A stretch of DNA of 64,000 nt, from positions 18,712,723-18,776,722 of the forward strand of contig NC_087173.1 in assembly GCF_035594125.1 (NCBI RefSeq), read 5' to 3'. Each line of letters starts with the position of its first letter. The first letter of the stretch is position 1. The DNA comes from Scylla paramamosain (taxonomy: Eukaryota > Arthropoda > Malacostraca > Decapoda > Portunidae). The notes beneath the pieces are model-generated. The model was not told the origin of the DNA. It made no database searches and worked only from the letters and a program-made list of their open reading frames with translations. Below are positions 59,700 through 64,000 of the stretch, one piece after another. Both the position numbers and the translations under genes were made by a program.

Positions 59700-59836
59700 C
59701 ACACCACGCCTGGGGAAAGGTTGGCCTATAATCTAACGCAACCGTCATGACCGTCTGCCCTTGAGATCCATCTGGTTTTCCGTCCGGTTCACTCGCGGCG
59801 CCTCGGCCTCATCAACTTTCTTCTCTTCCAGGAACG
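59700..59836 (+). promoter_or_regulatory. Upstream region of the MOXD1-like gene
   Basis: A GC-rich leader (59,775-59,810) is followed by TTTCTTCTCTTCCAG ending at 59,831, which looks like a splice acceptor. The ATG exon may therefore start at 59,832 with a noncoding exon further upstream. A TATA-like TATAAT lies at 59,726-59,731. Nothing decisive. Confidence 0.25.
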
Positions 59837-63972
<4,136 letters not shown>

Positions 63973-64000
63973 GTGAGCACCTCTCTCGGCACCTCGTCAC

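Overview
The window is animal nuclear DNA. Genes are split by GT-AG introns, there are no operons, and very long microsatellites are interspersed, chiefly (GA/CT)n, (TA)n, (GT)n and (CTA)n. The density of microsatellites, the arthropod-type gene structures and a LINE 3' end that I know from crab and shrimp sequences suggest a decapod crustacean, probably a crab. That organism call is inference. Two protein-coding genes can be supported, both on the + strand.

Positions 1-13,460 are gene-poor. They hold nested and tandem fragments of a non-LTR retrotransposon (60-950, 4,800-5,610), microsatellite clusters (2,165-5,473), a degenerate CCTAACC-type satellite (6,340-6,512), about 1.9 kb of one-sided pyrimidine sequence (6,580-8,500), a dispersed repeat (8,535-8,830), a decayed tandem array (11,471-12,300), and one weak candidate signal-peptide exon (10,045-10,104).

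Positions 13,519-46,133 carry an apparently complete TRRAP (Tra1/Nipped-A) gene. I could chain 37 coding exons with consistent phase, giving about 3,886 residues against 3,859 in human. TRRAP is the giant pseudokinase scaffold shared by the SAGA and TIP60/NuA4 histone acetyltransferase complexes. One exon alone is 4,755 bp. Two arthropod-specific polyglutamine segments interrupt conserved sequence. The introns hold LINE fragments of several families, tRNA-derived SINEs, a TA-flanked MITE with about 28-bp inverted repeats, and several decayed tandem arrays that end close to exons.

Positions 46,134-59,800 contain no gene I can support. They hold LINE and unclassified repeat fragments, minisatellites, an A-rich region and a palindromic hairpin cluster.

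From about 59,837 to the right edge lies the 5' half of a copper type II, ascorbate-dependent monooxygenase of the MOXD1 (DBH-like) family: signal peptide, DOMON domain and the CuH half-site. It runs off the window. Its start region shows a one-base frame conflict, its first splice donor is fused to a (GA)n tract, and its first intron contains a decayed partial copy of exon 2.

The two genes have unrelated jobs, chromatin regulation and secretory-pathway oxidation. I see no novel multi-gene system. The most notable items are the duplicated pseudo-exon, the start-codon frame conflict, the MITE, and several repeat families not explained by simple repeats.
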